Below, piece by piece: positions 44,787 to 52,735 of a stretch of 64,000 bases of DNA. Numbering within the stretch: the first letter of the stretch is position 1; each line of letters opens with the position of its first letter. The notes below the pieces were generated by a model. It ran no database searches. It was given only the letters and a program-made list of their open reading frames with translations, and had not been told where the DNA came from. The translations under genes were made by a program, and so were the position numbers. Source of the stretch: Myxococcales bacterium (lineage in GTDB: Bacteria; Myxococcota; UBA727; GCA-2721815); the NCBI GenBank assembly GCA_002721815.1, contig PBLQ01000045.1, forward strand, positions 170,896-234,895. The letters run 5' to 3'.

Positions 44787-45791
44787 ATGGAGAACCGCCC
44801 GAACATCTGTCTGACCCCAGGCTGCCCCAATGGCATCGGCCCTGAAGTTTTGGCCAAAAGTCTTTTGGCCCTTGGGCAAAGCTTACAAGCCCAATTCTTC
44901 TTTGCAGGGCCCCCTTCTTTGCTAACCGTCGCAGCCCAACGCGCCGGCTGCCAATTCGTAGAAGGACATTTTCTCCAAGGGCATCACCGCTCAGCAAAAA
45001 TTATTACCCTGTTTGAAGACCGCGAACTGCCACCCATTCCCCCGCTCGGCGCACACAATGAAGATGCGCTCATCATTCAGGCACGCGCCATTCAAAAAGC
45101 GGTATCATTGGGACAAGACCGGGCCATACAAGGCTTGGTCACTGGCCCCATTCGCAAAGCGGCGATGGAATACTGTGATAGCCGTTTCGCTGGTCATACC
45201 GAATACCTGCACGCGCATTTGGCTGTAGATGAAAATCAACCATTGATGGCCTTTGCTGGTGGGCCTTTTGTATTGGGGTTGGCCACCATTCATATTCCTT
45301 TGGGCCAGGTGCCTTCCCATCTGTCCCGAGAAGGATTGAAACAACAGGTACGGCGGCTTCGCGGGCTGATCGGCCAACTCAAAAACAAACAGGACATTCG
45401 CTTGACGGTATTGGGGCTAAATCCACATGCCGGGGAGGATGGCCTGCTTGGTTCTGAAGAGGAGACAATCATCCAACCCGCCATTCAAGCCCTCATCGAG
45501 GAAGGGCTCGCTGTAAATGGCCCGGTGTCTGCCGATGGTTTTTTTGCCCGCTTTGGTAAAAGTGGCTTTGAACCTCAAGTGGATGGGGTGCTGGCCATGT
45601 ATCATGATCAAGGCTTAGCCCCTTATAAGATTTTGGCCGGTGGCCACGGGGTCAATATCACCAGCGGCCTCAGCATCGCACGCACCAGTCCAGACCATGG
45701 TACAGCAGATGACATCGCTGGCAAACAATTAGCCGACGCCAGCGCCATGCAAGCCGCTATTGAAACTTGCTTAGCCTTGGTCAATGTTTAA
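44787..45791 (+). CDS. pdxA: 4-hydroxythreonine-4-phosphate dehydrogenase
   Basis: A 334-residue enzyme of the PdxA family, which oxidises 4-phosphohydroxy-L-threonine in the DXP-dependent vitamin B6 pathway. Family motifs: CLTPGCPNGIGPEVLAKSL at the start, VTGPIRKAAM with the substrate Lys region, FAGHTEYL, a metal-site His in ATIHIPLGQVP, GLNPHAGEDGLLG, PVSADGFFAR, YHDQGLAPYKIL and INITSGLSIARTSPDHGTADDIAG (NITSGL onward). The first motif has Cys where most PdxA have Gly-Asp. It ends overlapping the opposite-strand methyltransferase gene by 21 bases. PdxH is encoded 3 kb upstream on the same strand. Confidence 0.93.
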   Translation: MENRPNICLTPGCPNGIGPEVLAKSLLALGQSLQAQFFFAGPPSLLTVAAQRAGCQFVEGHFLQGHHRSAKIITLFEDRELPPIPPLGAHNEDALIIQARAIQKAVSLGQDRAIQGLVTGPIRKAAMEYCDSRFAGHTEYLHAHLAVDENQPLMAFAGGPFVLGLATIHIPLGQVPSHLSREGLKQQVRRLRGLIGQLKNKQDIRLTVLGLNPHAGEDGLLGSEEETIIQPAIQALIEEGLAVNGPVSADGFFARFGKSGFEPQVDGVLAMYHDQGLAPYKILAGGHGVNITSGLSIARTSPDHGTADDIAGKQLADASAMQAAIETCLALVNV

Positions 45792-47393
45792 AAACAGCTG
45801 CTCGTAGGAAAAAAGCAGCACCCAAAGTTCTCGCCAAATTTCGGGGGCATCTGTGACTTGGATTCCCGGCCACTGACCCGCCCAAGATTGTACCTGGGCA
45901 CGCTTGTCCTCGTCTTGACTGAGTCGCGCTTGTGCCCATGAGGTGACATCAGCAGCGACCGGGTCATCCTTAAGCCAAGTCTGAATCGCCTCACGATGAA
46001 AGGCGTAAGTGGCGTGCGGTGTTAGGCCCCAAGGCAGGCCCTCATGCTCGAGCGCAGACGCATGAGGTCTCCAGCGCTCAACTTCCTCTTCAAGGGTTGG
46101 CCAGCCTTTTTCTGAAACGAGGCCCTGGTGAAAATACCAGGCATCGAACAGCTGACCATAGAATGGATTGGGTGATGACGGCCCCAGTCGCGGGACACCA
46201 AAGTGATCCGTGTGTTCAAAAGACTGAACGTGCCATGTGTCCCCGTCAAAACCACCATCCAATGGGCGCAAAAGTTCCTGAACCTGTTTTGAGGGCTGTT
46301 GCGATAATCCCAATAAAGATCGCACGTCACCCCCGCTCAATTGAACAGCGTCAGCGTGAGTTCGTGATGACACCGTCGTGCCCAGTAAGGCATGCTTGGA
46401 TAAACGCAACTTATAAAATGGCATCCCGTGCATGTTTTTGTAATCAAAAAGTGGGTGTTGGTGAAACTCGTTGGGTGTGACCGCACTAAGGCCTTGTTGT
46501 TTGAACACCACAATAAAATTTGATCTCAGCTCTTGCCAGACATCTAAATAATGCAAGGCCAAATTAAGTGGGACATCGTTCAAATCTAATTGCGTCATCA
46601 TTTGATGTGGCTGCCCCCAGGGTCGATGCAGGAAAAAGGCTGGCTGCAATCCGCTTTCGCTGGTGAGCCGAGCGAACTCAAGCCCCGTAAAACCACGGTC
46701 CGACGCGTGCAAAAAGGCGTCAACGATTCCTTCGGGGTTTTGCGCATCGTAATACGTATCAAAAGCGTAGCGAAGGGGGTGACGCAAAGGAAGACTTTGA
46801 AGAATCTGCTGCAACAGGTTCGGGTGGGCTGGATGGGCGAGGTTTAAACCAAGCAATTGGGCCATGCGTTGTATTTGAAAAACACGGCGACGACCAAAAT
46901 GAGGATACACCATCATTCGCAACAAGCCTGTCGGTGCAAGTCGCTGCTGCAAATGTGCCAATGTCGTTTTGGGGTCTGGTAGACACATCAAGACCCCATA
47001 ATTTTCAATCCAGTCGAAGGGCCCCTCTGGAAAGGTTTCAGGAGCGGTCAGATCTACTTGCGCAAAGGAAACATTTTTCAGCCCGTAAAAGCGACACCGA
47101 CGCTGCGCCAACTCTAACGAGCGACTGGAGATGTCCGTGGCAATGATGTCGGCATGTGGGTTGGCCAAAGCGATAACGTAAGGCTGAAAAGTGCCGCACC
47201 CCGTGATCCAAATTCGGGGGCGCTGGGTGGTGATGGGTTGCCGCGCATTGTGTTGCATCCATTCCCAATTGAGCTGCCACAGGTCTTCTCGGCGAACTTG
47301 CATTAACAATGGCACGCGCGGGTAAGGCCAGCTTTCGTATTGCGCTTGTACTGATTGTGCTTGCGGGTCGGGCACGCCACTATCTCTTTTCAA
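45771..47393 (-). CDS. SAM-dependent methyltransferase with long C-terminal domain
   Basis: A 540-residue protein. The N-terminal third (about 10-210) is a class I methyltransferase fold: YESWPYPRVP, the SAM loop ITGCGTFQPYVIALAN (degenerate from GxGxG), ATDISSRSLELAQRR, FDWIENYGVLMCLPDP and LRMMVYPHFGRR. This resembles methyltransferases with YESxPYPR starts. The remaining 330 residues are unassigned and include LDLNDVPLNLALHYLDVW and WYFHQGLVSEKGWP. The start is TTG inside the end of prmA (14-base overlap), so it is translationally coupled to prmA. The substrate is unknown. Confidence 0.8.
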   Translation of the reverse strand: MKRDSGVPDPQAQSVQAQYESWPYPRVPLLMQVRREDLWQLNWEWMQHNARQPITTQRPRIWITGCGTFQPYVIALANPHADIIATDISSRSLELAQRRCRFYGLKNVSFAQVDLTAPETFPEGPFDWIENYGVLMCLPDPKTTLAHLQQRLAPTGLLRMMVYPHFGRRRVFQIQRMAQLLGLNLAHPAHPNLLQQILQSLPLRHPLRYAFDTYYDAQNPEGIVDAFLHASDRGFTGLEFARLTSESGLQPAFFLHRPWGQPHQMMTQLDLNDVPLNLALHYLDVWQELRSNFIVVFKQQGLSAVTPNEFHQHPLFDYKNMHGMPFYKLRLSKHALLGTTVSSRTHADAVQLSGGDVRSLLGLSQQPSKQVQELLRPLDGGFDGDTWHVQSFEHTDHFGVPRLGPSSPNPFYGQLFDAWYFHQGLVSEKGWPTLEEEVERWRPHASALEHEGLPWGLTPHATYAFHREAIQTWLKDDPVAADVTSWAQARLSQDEDKRAQVQSWAGQWPGIQVTDAPEIWRELWVLLFSYEQLFLNIDQG

Positions 47394-48309
47394 ATTGAAC
47401 CAAAATCCATTCGTCTTTGGTGGCCGTGCGTACGTGGCTTAACCCTTGGGCCTCGTAAGCATCACGAATATCTGACTCTTGGCTTTGGAGCAGCCCAGAC
47501 AAATACAGGGTACCACCCGACGCAATGGACTGGGCGATGTGCGGTGCCAAGCCAATCAAAGGCTTAAAAAGGATGTTGGCCACCACCACATCATGCACCG
47601 AACCACGTTGATCGGGCAGTTTGTCATTGGCCTCAAAATGATCGAACACCTCATTTTTGGCAGCATTTTCGAGCGCATTGTGTACCGCCACCGGGTCGAT
47701 GTCAGTGCCCAAAGCAAACTGGGCGCCCAGTTTAAGGGCAATAATGCTTAAAATGCCTGTGCCCGTCCCCACATCCAACAACTGTCGAATGGGAGATTGT
47801 TCCAAGTGCGCCTGCAAAGCCTCTGCGCACAAAGCAGTGGTGGCGTGTAAGCCCGTGCCAAAGGCCATGCCTGGGTCCAAGTAAATGGGCAAATCGGTGG
47901 GACTGCCGAGACGGTACGACGCTTCATGCCACGAAGGAATGACGTAAATATTTTTACCCAGTTGAAGCGGTTGCCAATGACTTTTGAATTCCGCCACCCA
48001 ATCCTCATGGAACAAATCGTGCCAAGACACTTCAATACTTTCACAACCTGGGATCTGCTGAAATACCGCACCGAGTCGCGCCATCACACGGGCTTCAAGT
48101 CCCTCTTCATTGCTAAAAGTAGACAACAACTCAGCCTGATCGGAAGGGGGCACTTCATGATCAGGAATAGATCGGGTCTCATCATCAATAATTTGAAGGC
48201 CCAGTGCGCCCATTTCTAAAAGAATGCCCTGCAAAGAGTCAGACACCATTTCAGGGACCACCAGCTTAAGAACCCGCCAAGGGGGTTGCATGTCGTTTTC
48301 GGGTTCCAT
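47380..48309 (-). CDS. prmA: Ribosomal protein L11 methyltransferase
   Basis: A 309-residue class I methyltransferase of the PrmA family, which methylates lysines and the N terminus of ribosomal protein L11. Features: an N-terminal substrate-recognition domain (about 1-95), then YLDPGMAFGTGLHATTALCAEAL, LLDVGTGTGILSIIALKLG, GTDIDPVAVHNALENA, VVANILFKPLIGLAPHI and YLSGLLQSQESDI. These are all diagnostic for PrmA. ATG at 48309 with AAGGA close upstream; a TTG directly before it is also in frame. It lies downstream of the atpE terminator. Confidence 0.93.
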   Translation of the reverse strand: MEPENDMQPPWRVLKLVVPEMVSDSLQGILLEMGALGLQIIDDETRSIPDHEVPPSDQAELLSTFSNEEGLEARVMARLGAVFQQIPGCESIEVSWHDLFHEDWVAEFKSHWQPLQLGKNIYVIPSWHEASYRLGSPTDLPIYLDPGMAFGTGLHATTALCAEALQAHLEQSPIRQLLDVGTGTGILSIIALKLGAQFALGTDIDPVAVHNALENAAKNEVFDHFEANDKLPDQRGSVHDVVVANILFKPLIGLAPHIAQSIASGGTLYLSGLLQSQESDIRDAYEAQGLSHVRTATKDEWILVQFEKR

Positions 48310-48323
48310 CAATCCTTCACCAT

Positions 48324-48353
48324 AAAAAAAGGGAGCTGCGCTTGCAGACTCCC
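48324..48353 (-). terminator. Rho-independent terminator after atpE
   Basis: On the minus strand: GGGAGTCTGC, loop AAGC, GCAGCTCCC (one mismatch), then seven T. It lies 36 bases past the atpE stop and ends the F0 block. Confidence 0.85.
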
Positions 48354-48388
48354 TCTTTTACATCTTTTCGGCTCAAAGAAGAAACTTC

Positions 48389-48703
48389 TTAGATTTTACC
48401 TTGCAAAAAGAAGGCAATCACGAAGCCCAAGAGAACCAAGGATTCGGTCATGGCGAGACCAATAATCATTGGGGTAAAAACTTTACCGGAGGCACCAGGG
48501 TTACGTGCGATACCGCCGAGGGCACCATTGGCTGCATTACCCTGACCGATACCACCGCCCAATGCGGCCAAACCAACTGCCAAACCTGCACCAACTGCGA
48601 TATAACCGCCGGTGCCAGTTGCACCACCATCACTAGCAAATGCCATGCTAGCAATAAGGAAAGTGCTGAGGAACGTCACTGCTCGAGATACAAAGCGCTT
48701 CAT
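48389..48703 (-). CDS. atpE: ATP synthase F0 subunit c, with N-terminal extension
   Basis: Proteolipid that forms the rotating ring of F0. 104 residues, against about 80 in most species. An extra signal-like N terminus (VTFLSTFLIASMAFA, about 8-23) precedes the two-helix hairpin. Helix 1 has GAGLAVGLAALGGGIGQG, the polar loop ARNPGASGK, and helix 2 IIGLAMTESLVLLGFVI with the ion-binding Glu87. Gln54 and Ser88 are part of the Na+-site signature, but the Thr and Tyr of that signature are absent (Leu89 and Leu92). Such cleaved leaders are known for c subunits in some bacteria. The gene follows atpB after 179 bases that contain a GC hairpin. Confidence 0.92.
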   Translation of the reverse strand: MKRFVSRAVTFLSTFLIASMAFASDGGATGTGGYIAVGAGLAVGLAALGGGIGQGNAANGALGGIARNPGASGKVFTPMIIGLAMTESLVLLGFVIAFFLQGKI

Positions 48704-48720
48704 GTTTTAGCTCCATAAAA

Positions 48721-48733
48721 CCGGCCGGGCCGG
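48721..48733 (-). other. GC-rich palindrome directly upstream of atpE
   Basis: CCGGCC-G-GGCCGG, a perfect 13-base palindrome, followed on the minus strand by TTTTAT and then the atpE ribosome site (GGAGC) about 10 bases later. It could be an attenuator, an RNA-processing or stabilising hairpin between atpB and atpE. Confidence 0.5.
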
Positions 48734-48882
48734 CGATGTTAAATGAGGAAAAACCCTCGTAAACCTGATCCTCGCAAGAACGCCTCTTGAGAACCTTTAA
48801 AATCTCGGTCCTGGCACTACCACTGGCTGTGAGAAGTGACAAGCCCATTTCGCCGCCGAAACCACTTCGGTGACGATACGAA

Positions 48883-49659
48883 TTAGTGTTCTGCCTCCGC
48901 GGTATGAAGCGCGATGTAAATGCATGACAAAATGCAAAACACCATGGTCTGTAGAATACAAACCAACGTTCCAAGCGCGTAAAACGGCAGAGGCAAAAGC
49001 AAAGGAAAAATCCCTGCAAAAGCAAATAAAATAGCGTGGTCACCGATCATGTTGCAGGCCAAACGAACAGCCAACGTGACGGGGCGAACCAACAAACCCA
49101 AAATCTCAATGGGACCAAAGAACCAGCAAAACAGCCAGCCAGCTTTGGTGCCAAGGGGGTTTAACAAGTGGGTGATGTGCCCCATGCCGTGCGCTTTGAT
49201 GCCGCACCAGTTGAACCAGACAAAAACCACCAAGGCGCAAGCAAAAGTGGTGTTTAGATTATCGGTGGGTGGCACAAAGCCCGGAACCAAACCCAAAAAG
49301 TTTGAAAAGAAAATAAACAAAGCCAACGAACCAATAAGTGGGACGTGCTTTTTGTAATCTTTGCCGATGACATCTTTCATGATGCCCAAAATAGCCTCGA
49401 CGAAAATCTCTAAAAAAGTCACCACGCCAAACTTGGTGGAAGGGACGATGTGATCATCGATGTTTCTCAAACGAATCTTGGCCATGAAGGACATGATTGC
49501 CAACATGATGAAAACCAAAATGGCCGCATAAATGTGATGTGCGGTTTCTACATTTCCACCGGGAGGCAAAATTACAGTGTCGCTGAAGTTGCTTTGCAAC
49601 CAGTGTTGGAGGTTTTGATACCCCGGAAAAAATGAGAACCACGAAGTATGGTGATCCAT
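48883..49659 (-). CDS. atpB: ATP synthase F0 subunit a
   Basis: Stator membrane subunit that forms the two ion half-channels against the c ring. 258 residues, normal length. Landmarks: FAMKIRLR-type loop (FMAKIRLRNIDDHIVP), FVEAILGIMKDVIGKDYKKHVPLIGSLALF (in parts), NFLGLVPGFVPPTDNLN, and the essential Arg199 in RPVTLAVRLACNMIGDH. It starts 81 bases downstream of atpI on the same strand. The sequence is intact. Confidence 0.94.
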   Translation of the reverse strand: MDHHTSWFSFFPGYQNLQHWLQSNFSDTVILPPGGNVETAHHIYAAILVFIMLAIMSFMAKIRLRNIDDHIVPSTKFGVVTFLEIFVEAILGIMKDVIGKDYKKHVPLIGSLALFIFFSNFLGLVPGFVPPTDNLNTTFACALVVFVWFNWCGIKAHGMGHITHLLNPLGTKAGWLFCWFFGPIEILGLLVRPVTLAVRLACNMIGDHAILFAFAGIFPLLLPLPFYALGTLVCILQTMVFCILSCIYIALHTAEAEH

Positions 49660-49740
49660 AAAAACGCTCCCTTAACTGCCCCAAAACAGGGGTCTACAAC
49701 ATGTTCATACCCAGCCGACCGTCCCGGTCAAGCGGGAATT

Positions 49741-50169
49741 TCAAGGTATCTCTTCCTCTTGTGAATCATGGTCACGAAGCTTCCAAGCGGGCCAAATTGC
49801 ATAAAAAACAGGGGTACAGACCCCAAAACCAAACCCTAGGGCCCCCTGAGGCCACAGATGAACCACAAAAAAAGCCACCAATATTCCAAAAGGCAGGGTC
49901 AAAATGAAGGTCCACAGCATCCTGCGTATGCCCACCTCACGGTCCGAGACTGAAAAATAAGTGCGCGCCCACCCATTGAGGGTGATCCACATCAGCAGTG
50001 TTCCCAGCTCCATCCCCACCAAGAAATCACTGGCAGCCACCCAGTCCATCCCCCAGCACACCACTGCCAAGAGGGTCAAGCCAACAATGACCCATAAGCC
50101 TGATTGTCGTAAACCGGCAAAAAATAGAACGTCCATTTCTGGTTTGGGGAGGGCGGGCTCTTCAATCAT
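49741..50169 (-). CDS. atpI: ATP synthase subunit I (AtpI-like)
   Basis: A 142-residue membrane protein with four hydrophobic segments (GLWVIVGLTLLAVVC, FLVGMELGTLLMWITL, RRMLWTFILTLPFGILV, GFGFGVCTPVFYAIWP). This is the size and topology of AtpI, a non-stoichiometric factor that helps assemble the c ring or handle Mg2+. The start overlaps the stop of atpZ by ATGA, and atpB follows. The identification rests mainly on topology and position, because AtpI sequences diverge. Confidence 0.75.
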   Translation of the reverse strand: MIEEPALPKPEMDVLFFAGLRQSGLWVIVGLTLLAVVCWGMDWVAASDFLVGMELGTLLMWITLNGWARTYFSVSDREVGIRRMLWTFILTLPFGILVAFFVVHLWPQGALGFGFGVCTPVFYAIWPAWKLRDHDSQEEEIP

Positions 50170-50483
50170 ACCGAGGAATCATGATCCACTTGCGCCGATT
50201 CAGACGCCTCTGCTTTGTTGTATTCTCGAATCATGACGACCATGGTTTTGATGGCGCCGCATACACCAAAAAAGCCGCCGATCCAAAAGCCCCAAGGTTC
50301 AGTCCCGTGGTTTTTGTCGATGTAATAACCAATGGCACCGCCCACCAAAACAAACACGACAATCTCTAAGCCCAACACCGACGAGCGCAATGCTTTCCGG
50401 TACTGTTCTGCCTTTTGCTCACGCCATTTCTGCGCAGCAGCGCGCTTTTCCAATACAGTTTGGGGTGGCTTAGAATCACTCAT
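50166..50483 (-). CDS. atpZ: AtpZ-family F0 accessory protein
   Basis: A 105-residue protein: charged, helical N terminus (EKRAAAQKWREQKAEQYR), two membrane segments (LEIVVFVLVGGAIGYYID and WGFWIGGFFGVCGAIKTM) and a charged tail. GYYIDKxxGTEPWGFWIG matches the AtpZ/AtpI-type family encoded beside many atpI genes. It is coupled to atpI by ATGA and lies 15 bases after the HD-domain gene. Confidence 0.85.
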   Translation of the reverse strand: MSDSKPPQTVLEKRAAAQKWREQKAEQYRKALRSSVLGLEIVVFVLVGGAIGYYIDKNHGTEPWGFWIGGFFGVCGAIKTMVVMIREYNKAEASESAQVDHDSSV

Positions 50484-50498
50484 GAATTAGGTCCTTTA

Positions 50499-51149
50499 TT
50501 AACGCTGGGTGAAACTTTCAGCTTGTGCCCGAGCGAAAAACGCTTCCATGATCTCGTAACGCTGATGTGCCATTTCCCGGCCAGTTTCTGTAAACATTTT
50601 GTCTGGAAGACGAGACATCACATAAAAAACCATATTCTGAACCGAAGAGGGGTTCGGCTCAATGGGATCGTTCAAAGGGGCAATGCTCGCATCCACACCA
50701 AATAGTGAGGTGCCTAACCGGCCGGCGCGTGCGAAAAGCCGTGACAGGCCGATCATGCCAAGCCACTCCAGCTGATTGGCATCCCAAAGCACCTGGGCCT
50801 CACGGGTTTTTACCTGTGAATGCTGCGCCAAAGTCATGTTTTCGATGCAGGAGGCCACTTCATTGGCGAAAGAGTCGTCATATTGCGTGTTCTCAAAAAG
50901 CTGGAGAACCCGTTCCGCTACCTCGAGGCCCGCCGCCGCAGTCTCATGGGCACCTCCCACGTGATGTAGCAATGCACCGGCCTGAATCACAGCCCAATCT
51001 CCGCCGTGCTGTTCTTGAATTTTACGGGCGAGATCTCCAACCCTTTTCACATGGGCCAGCCCAAAGCCGTCGCACGGATCTTCTGTATGCTCAGCAGCCA
51101 GTTGCTCGAAAAAGTCCGAAAAGTCTAAAAGAGACGCTGCCTCCATCAT
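50499..51149 (-). CDS. HD-superfamily protein with altered metal doublet
   Basis: A 216-residue protein of the HD phosphohydrolase superfamily, close to the YedJ/YpgQ type. His33 (LAHVKRVGDLA), ALLHHVGG (60-65) and Asp123 (LWDANQLEWLGMIGLSRLF) follow the family plan, as does the C-terminal FTETGREMAHQRYEIMEAFF. The usual His-Asp doublet is His62-His63: the Asp codon GAC has become CAC by one base. Members normally hydrolyse nucleotide phosphates with a metal held by H...HD...D, so metal binding or activity may be changed. It is coupled to the thioesterase gene (ATGA overlap) and sits in the middle of the ATP synthase region. Confidence 0.82.
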   Translation of the reverse strand: MMEAASLLDFSDFFEQLAAEHTEDPCDGFGLAHVKRVGDLARKIQEQHGGDWAVIQAGALLHHVGGAHETAAAGLEVAERVLQLFENTQYDDSFANEVASCIENMTLAQHSQVKTREAQVLWDANQLEWLGMIGLSRLFARAGRLGTSLFGVDASIAPLNDPIEPNPSSVQNMVFYVMSRLPDKMFTETGREMAHQRYEIMEAFFARAQAESFTQR

Positions 51150-51565
51150 GACTTCACCAAATAATTTTCCATGATCGCTTTCATGGTATCATCGAGCGGG
51201 ATCGGATCATGGCTGTCCAAGTTGATGAGAACGGTTGTGATATCCGCATCAAAACATTTTACGCCATCGGCTTTACGAAAAAATTCATATTTCATTTTGA
51301 GCGAAGTCTTGCCCACAGCGGAAACCCGCATTTGCACCACTGCCAAATCGCCATAACGCAAGGGCGCAAGAAATTGGCTCTGAATGGCCACCGTCGGGAA
51401 GCCCAAACGATCTTTTACAATCATTTCAGGGTAAGAATGTTGTGCAACTTCATCAAAAAAGTCTTCGAACACTTCATGGCAAATATGAAAAAACTGTGGA
51501 TAGTAAACGATCCCCGCACCGTCTACGTCGTCAAATCGAATTTTTCGTACGGATGTAAATGCCAT
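51146..51565 (-). CDS. Acyl-CoA thioesterase, 4HBT/YbgC type
   Basis: A 139-residue hotdog-fold protein. RFDDVDGAGIVYYPQFFHICHEVFEDFF near the start carries the conserved Asp of the 4-hydroxybenzoyl-CoA thioesterase family (D13-x-x-G-x-V-Y-Y pattern). FPTVAIQSQFLAPLRYGD and ITTVLINLDSHDPIPL follow. It is likely to cleave acyl- or aromatic-CoA esters. It lies 21 bases downstream of the outer-membrane protein gene and overlaps the HD gene by four bases. Confidence 0.85.
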   Translation of the reverse strand: MAFTSVRKIRFDDVDGAGIVYYPQFFHICHEVFEDFFDEVAQHSYPEMIVKDRLGFPTVAIQSQFLAPLRYGDLAVVQMRVSAVGKTSLKMKYEFFRKADGVKCFDADITTVLINLDSHDPIPLDDTMKAIMENYLVKS

Positions 51566-51586
51566 AAGCTCTGATGGGAGCGCGAC

Positions 51587-52720
51587 CTAGAAGAACCAGG
51601 AGGTATCCACGTAGACCGAACTCAAATTATTGGCAGGAGAAACAAAGTCCCAAAAGGGAAAACGCCAGCCTTTTGCGTCGGCAGTCCACAATGATTGACC
51701 GCTGGAGGTGCCAACGGTGATGAAAAAATTCTTAATGATATAAGTCGCACTCAGACCACCATTGGTGAAAATGGTGTAGTCACGCCCACCATCGGAGGTG
51801 GCCAACTGATATTCACCGGGTACTTGGCCTTCGGTGGACCGCCACACTGGGCTATAGCCATCATTGGGCGCATCGTAAAGATTCCAACCATAGTTGGCGC
51901 TAAACGCGCCACCGAGGCTCCAGTTTTTAAATCCATTGTAAAACAAAGTGGCCCGGCTCCCGAAAGTGAAAAGATTGGGCGTACCGCCGTTACAAGCAAA
52001 ATTGGCCAGCTCACCGTTTTCGCGCAGAATACAATTGGCTGGATTCACGGTTTTCAAACGCACGTCATCATACAGATCTGCTTCGCCGGTCTGCCCCACT
52101 GCCGAAGGCAAATAAAGACTGGCGCCGGGGGTAATCGACATGTTCACCATCCAAGGGCCAAAATTTCTCAGGGCCCCCAAACGCATGCTCACCCGGCTTT
52201 GGTACCCGGCAAAACGAGAGGACATGGAAAGGGGAATGGTCATGCCTGGTCCGTACTGAAGCATGAAACCCATGAACTTGCCGCCCCACAATAAACGGGT
52301 GGCAGGATCAAAATACATGGGCTGCATGGTGGCGGCACCCATGTCATTTTGGGTCCACTCCATTTGAAAACTTTGGTTGTAAATCAGGGTGGCCTTGAGC
52401 GCTGCCAGCTTAGAAATTAAAGTCACGCTCCCAAAAGAGGAGACCATAGGGTTGGACGTATAATCGAGAATGCCCGTGTTCTCGAGCCCGTGATCGCTGG
52501 TGGCATCTGTGGCGGGGTTCAATAAGAATGTTCCCTGTCCAACGGAATGGGATATGGACAGAAACATATTGATAGGGAATGGCGGGTTTTTATTTTTTTC
52601 GCCAGAATCAAAACCGATCGCATTACCAGCGGCCCCCTGCGCCCATGAAGTCTCAGCGGTGAAGAGGGTGGCCGTGAAGCCAAGTAAAGCCACTGCAAGA
52701 ACAAATCGGTTAAGTTTCAT
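51587..52720 (-). CDS. Outer-membrane beta-barrel-like protein inside the ATP synthase region
   Basis: A 377-residue exported protein with a clean signal peptide (LAVALLGFTATLFTAETSWAQ). The body has alternating beta-strand patterns (FGSVTLISKLAALKATLIYNQ in parts, GSRATLFYNGFKNWSLGGAF) and ends in aromatic residues (VDTSWFF), the usual signal for outer-membrane barrel insertion. I do not recognise the family. It begins 15 bases after atpG, exactly where atpD would be expected, and is probably cotranscribed with the F1 genes. Confidence 0.7.
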   Translation of the reverse strand: MKLNRFVLAVALLGFTATLFTAETSWAQGAAGNAIGFDSGEKNKNPPFPINMFLSISHSVGQGTFLLNPATDATSDHGLENTGILDYTSNPMVSSFGSVTLISKLAALKATLIYNQSFQMEWTQNDMGAATMQPMYFDPATRLLWGGKFMGFMLQYGPGMTIPLSMSSRFAGYQSRVSMRLGALRNFGPWMVNMSITPGASLYLPSAVGQTGEADLYDDVRLKTVNPANCILRENGELANFACNGGTPNLFTFGSRATLFYNGFKNWSLGGAFSANYGWNLYDAPNDGYSPVWRSTEGQVPGEYQLATSDGGRDYTIFTNGGLSATYIIKNFFITVGTSSGQSLWTADAKGWRFPFWDFVSPANNLSSVYVDTSWFF

Positions 52721-52735
52721 GAGGTCATCCCTTCC

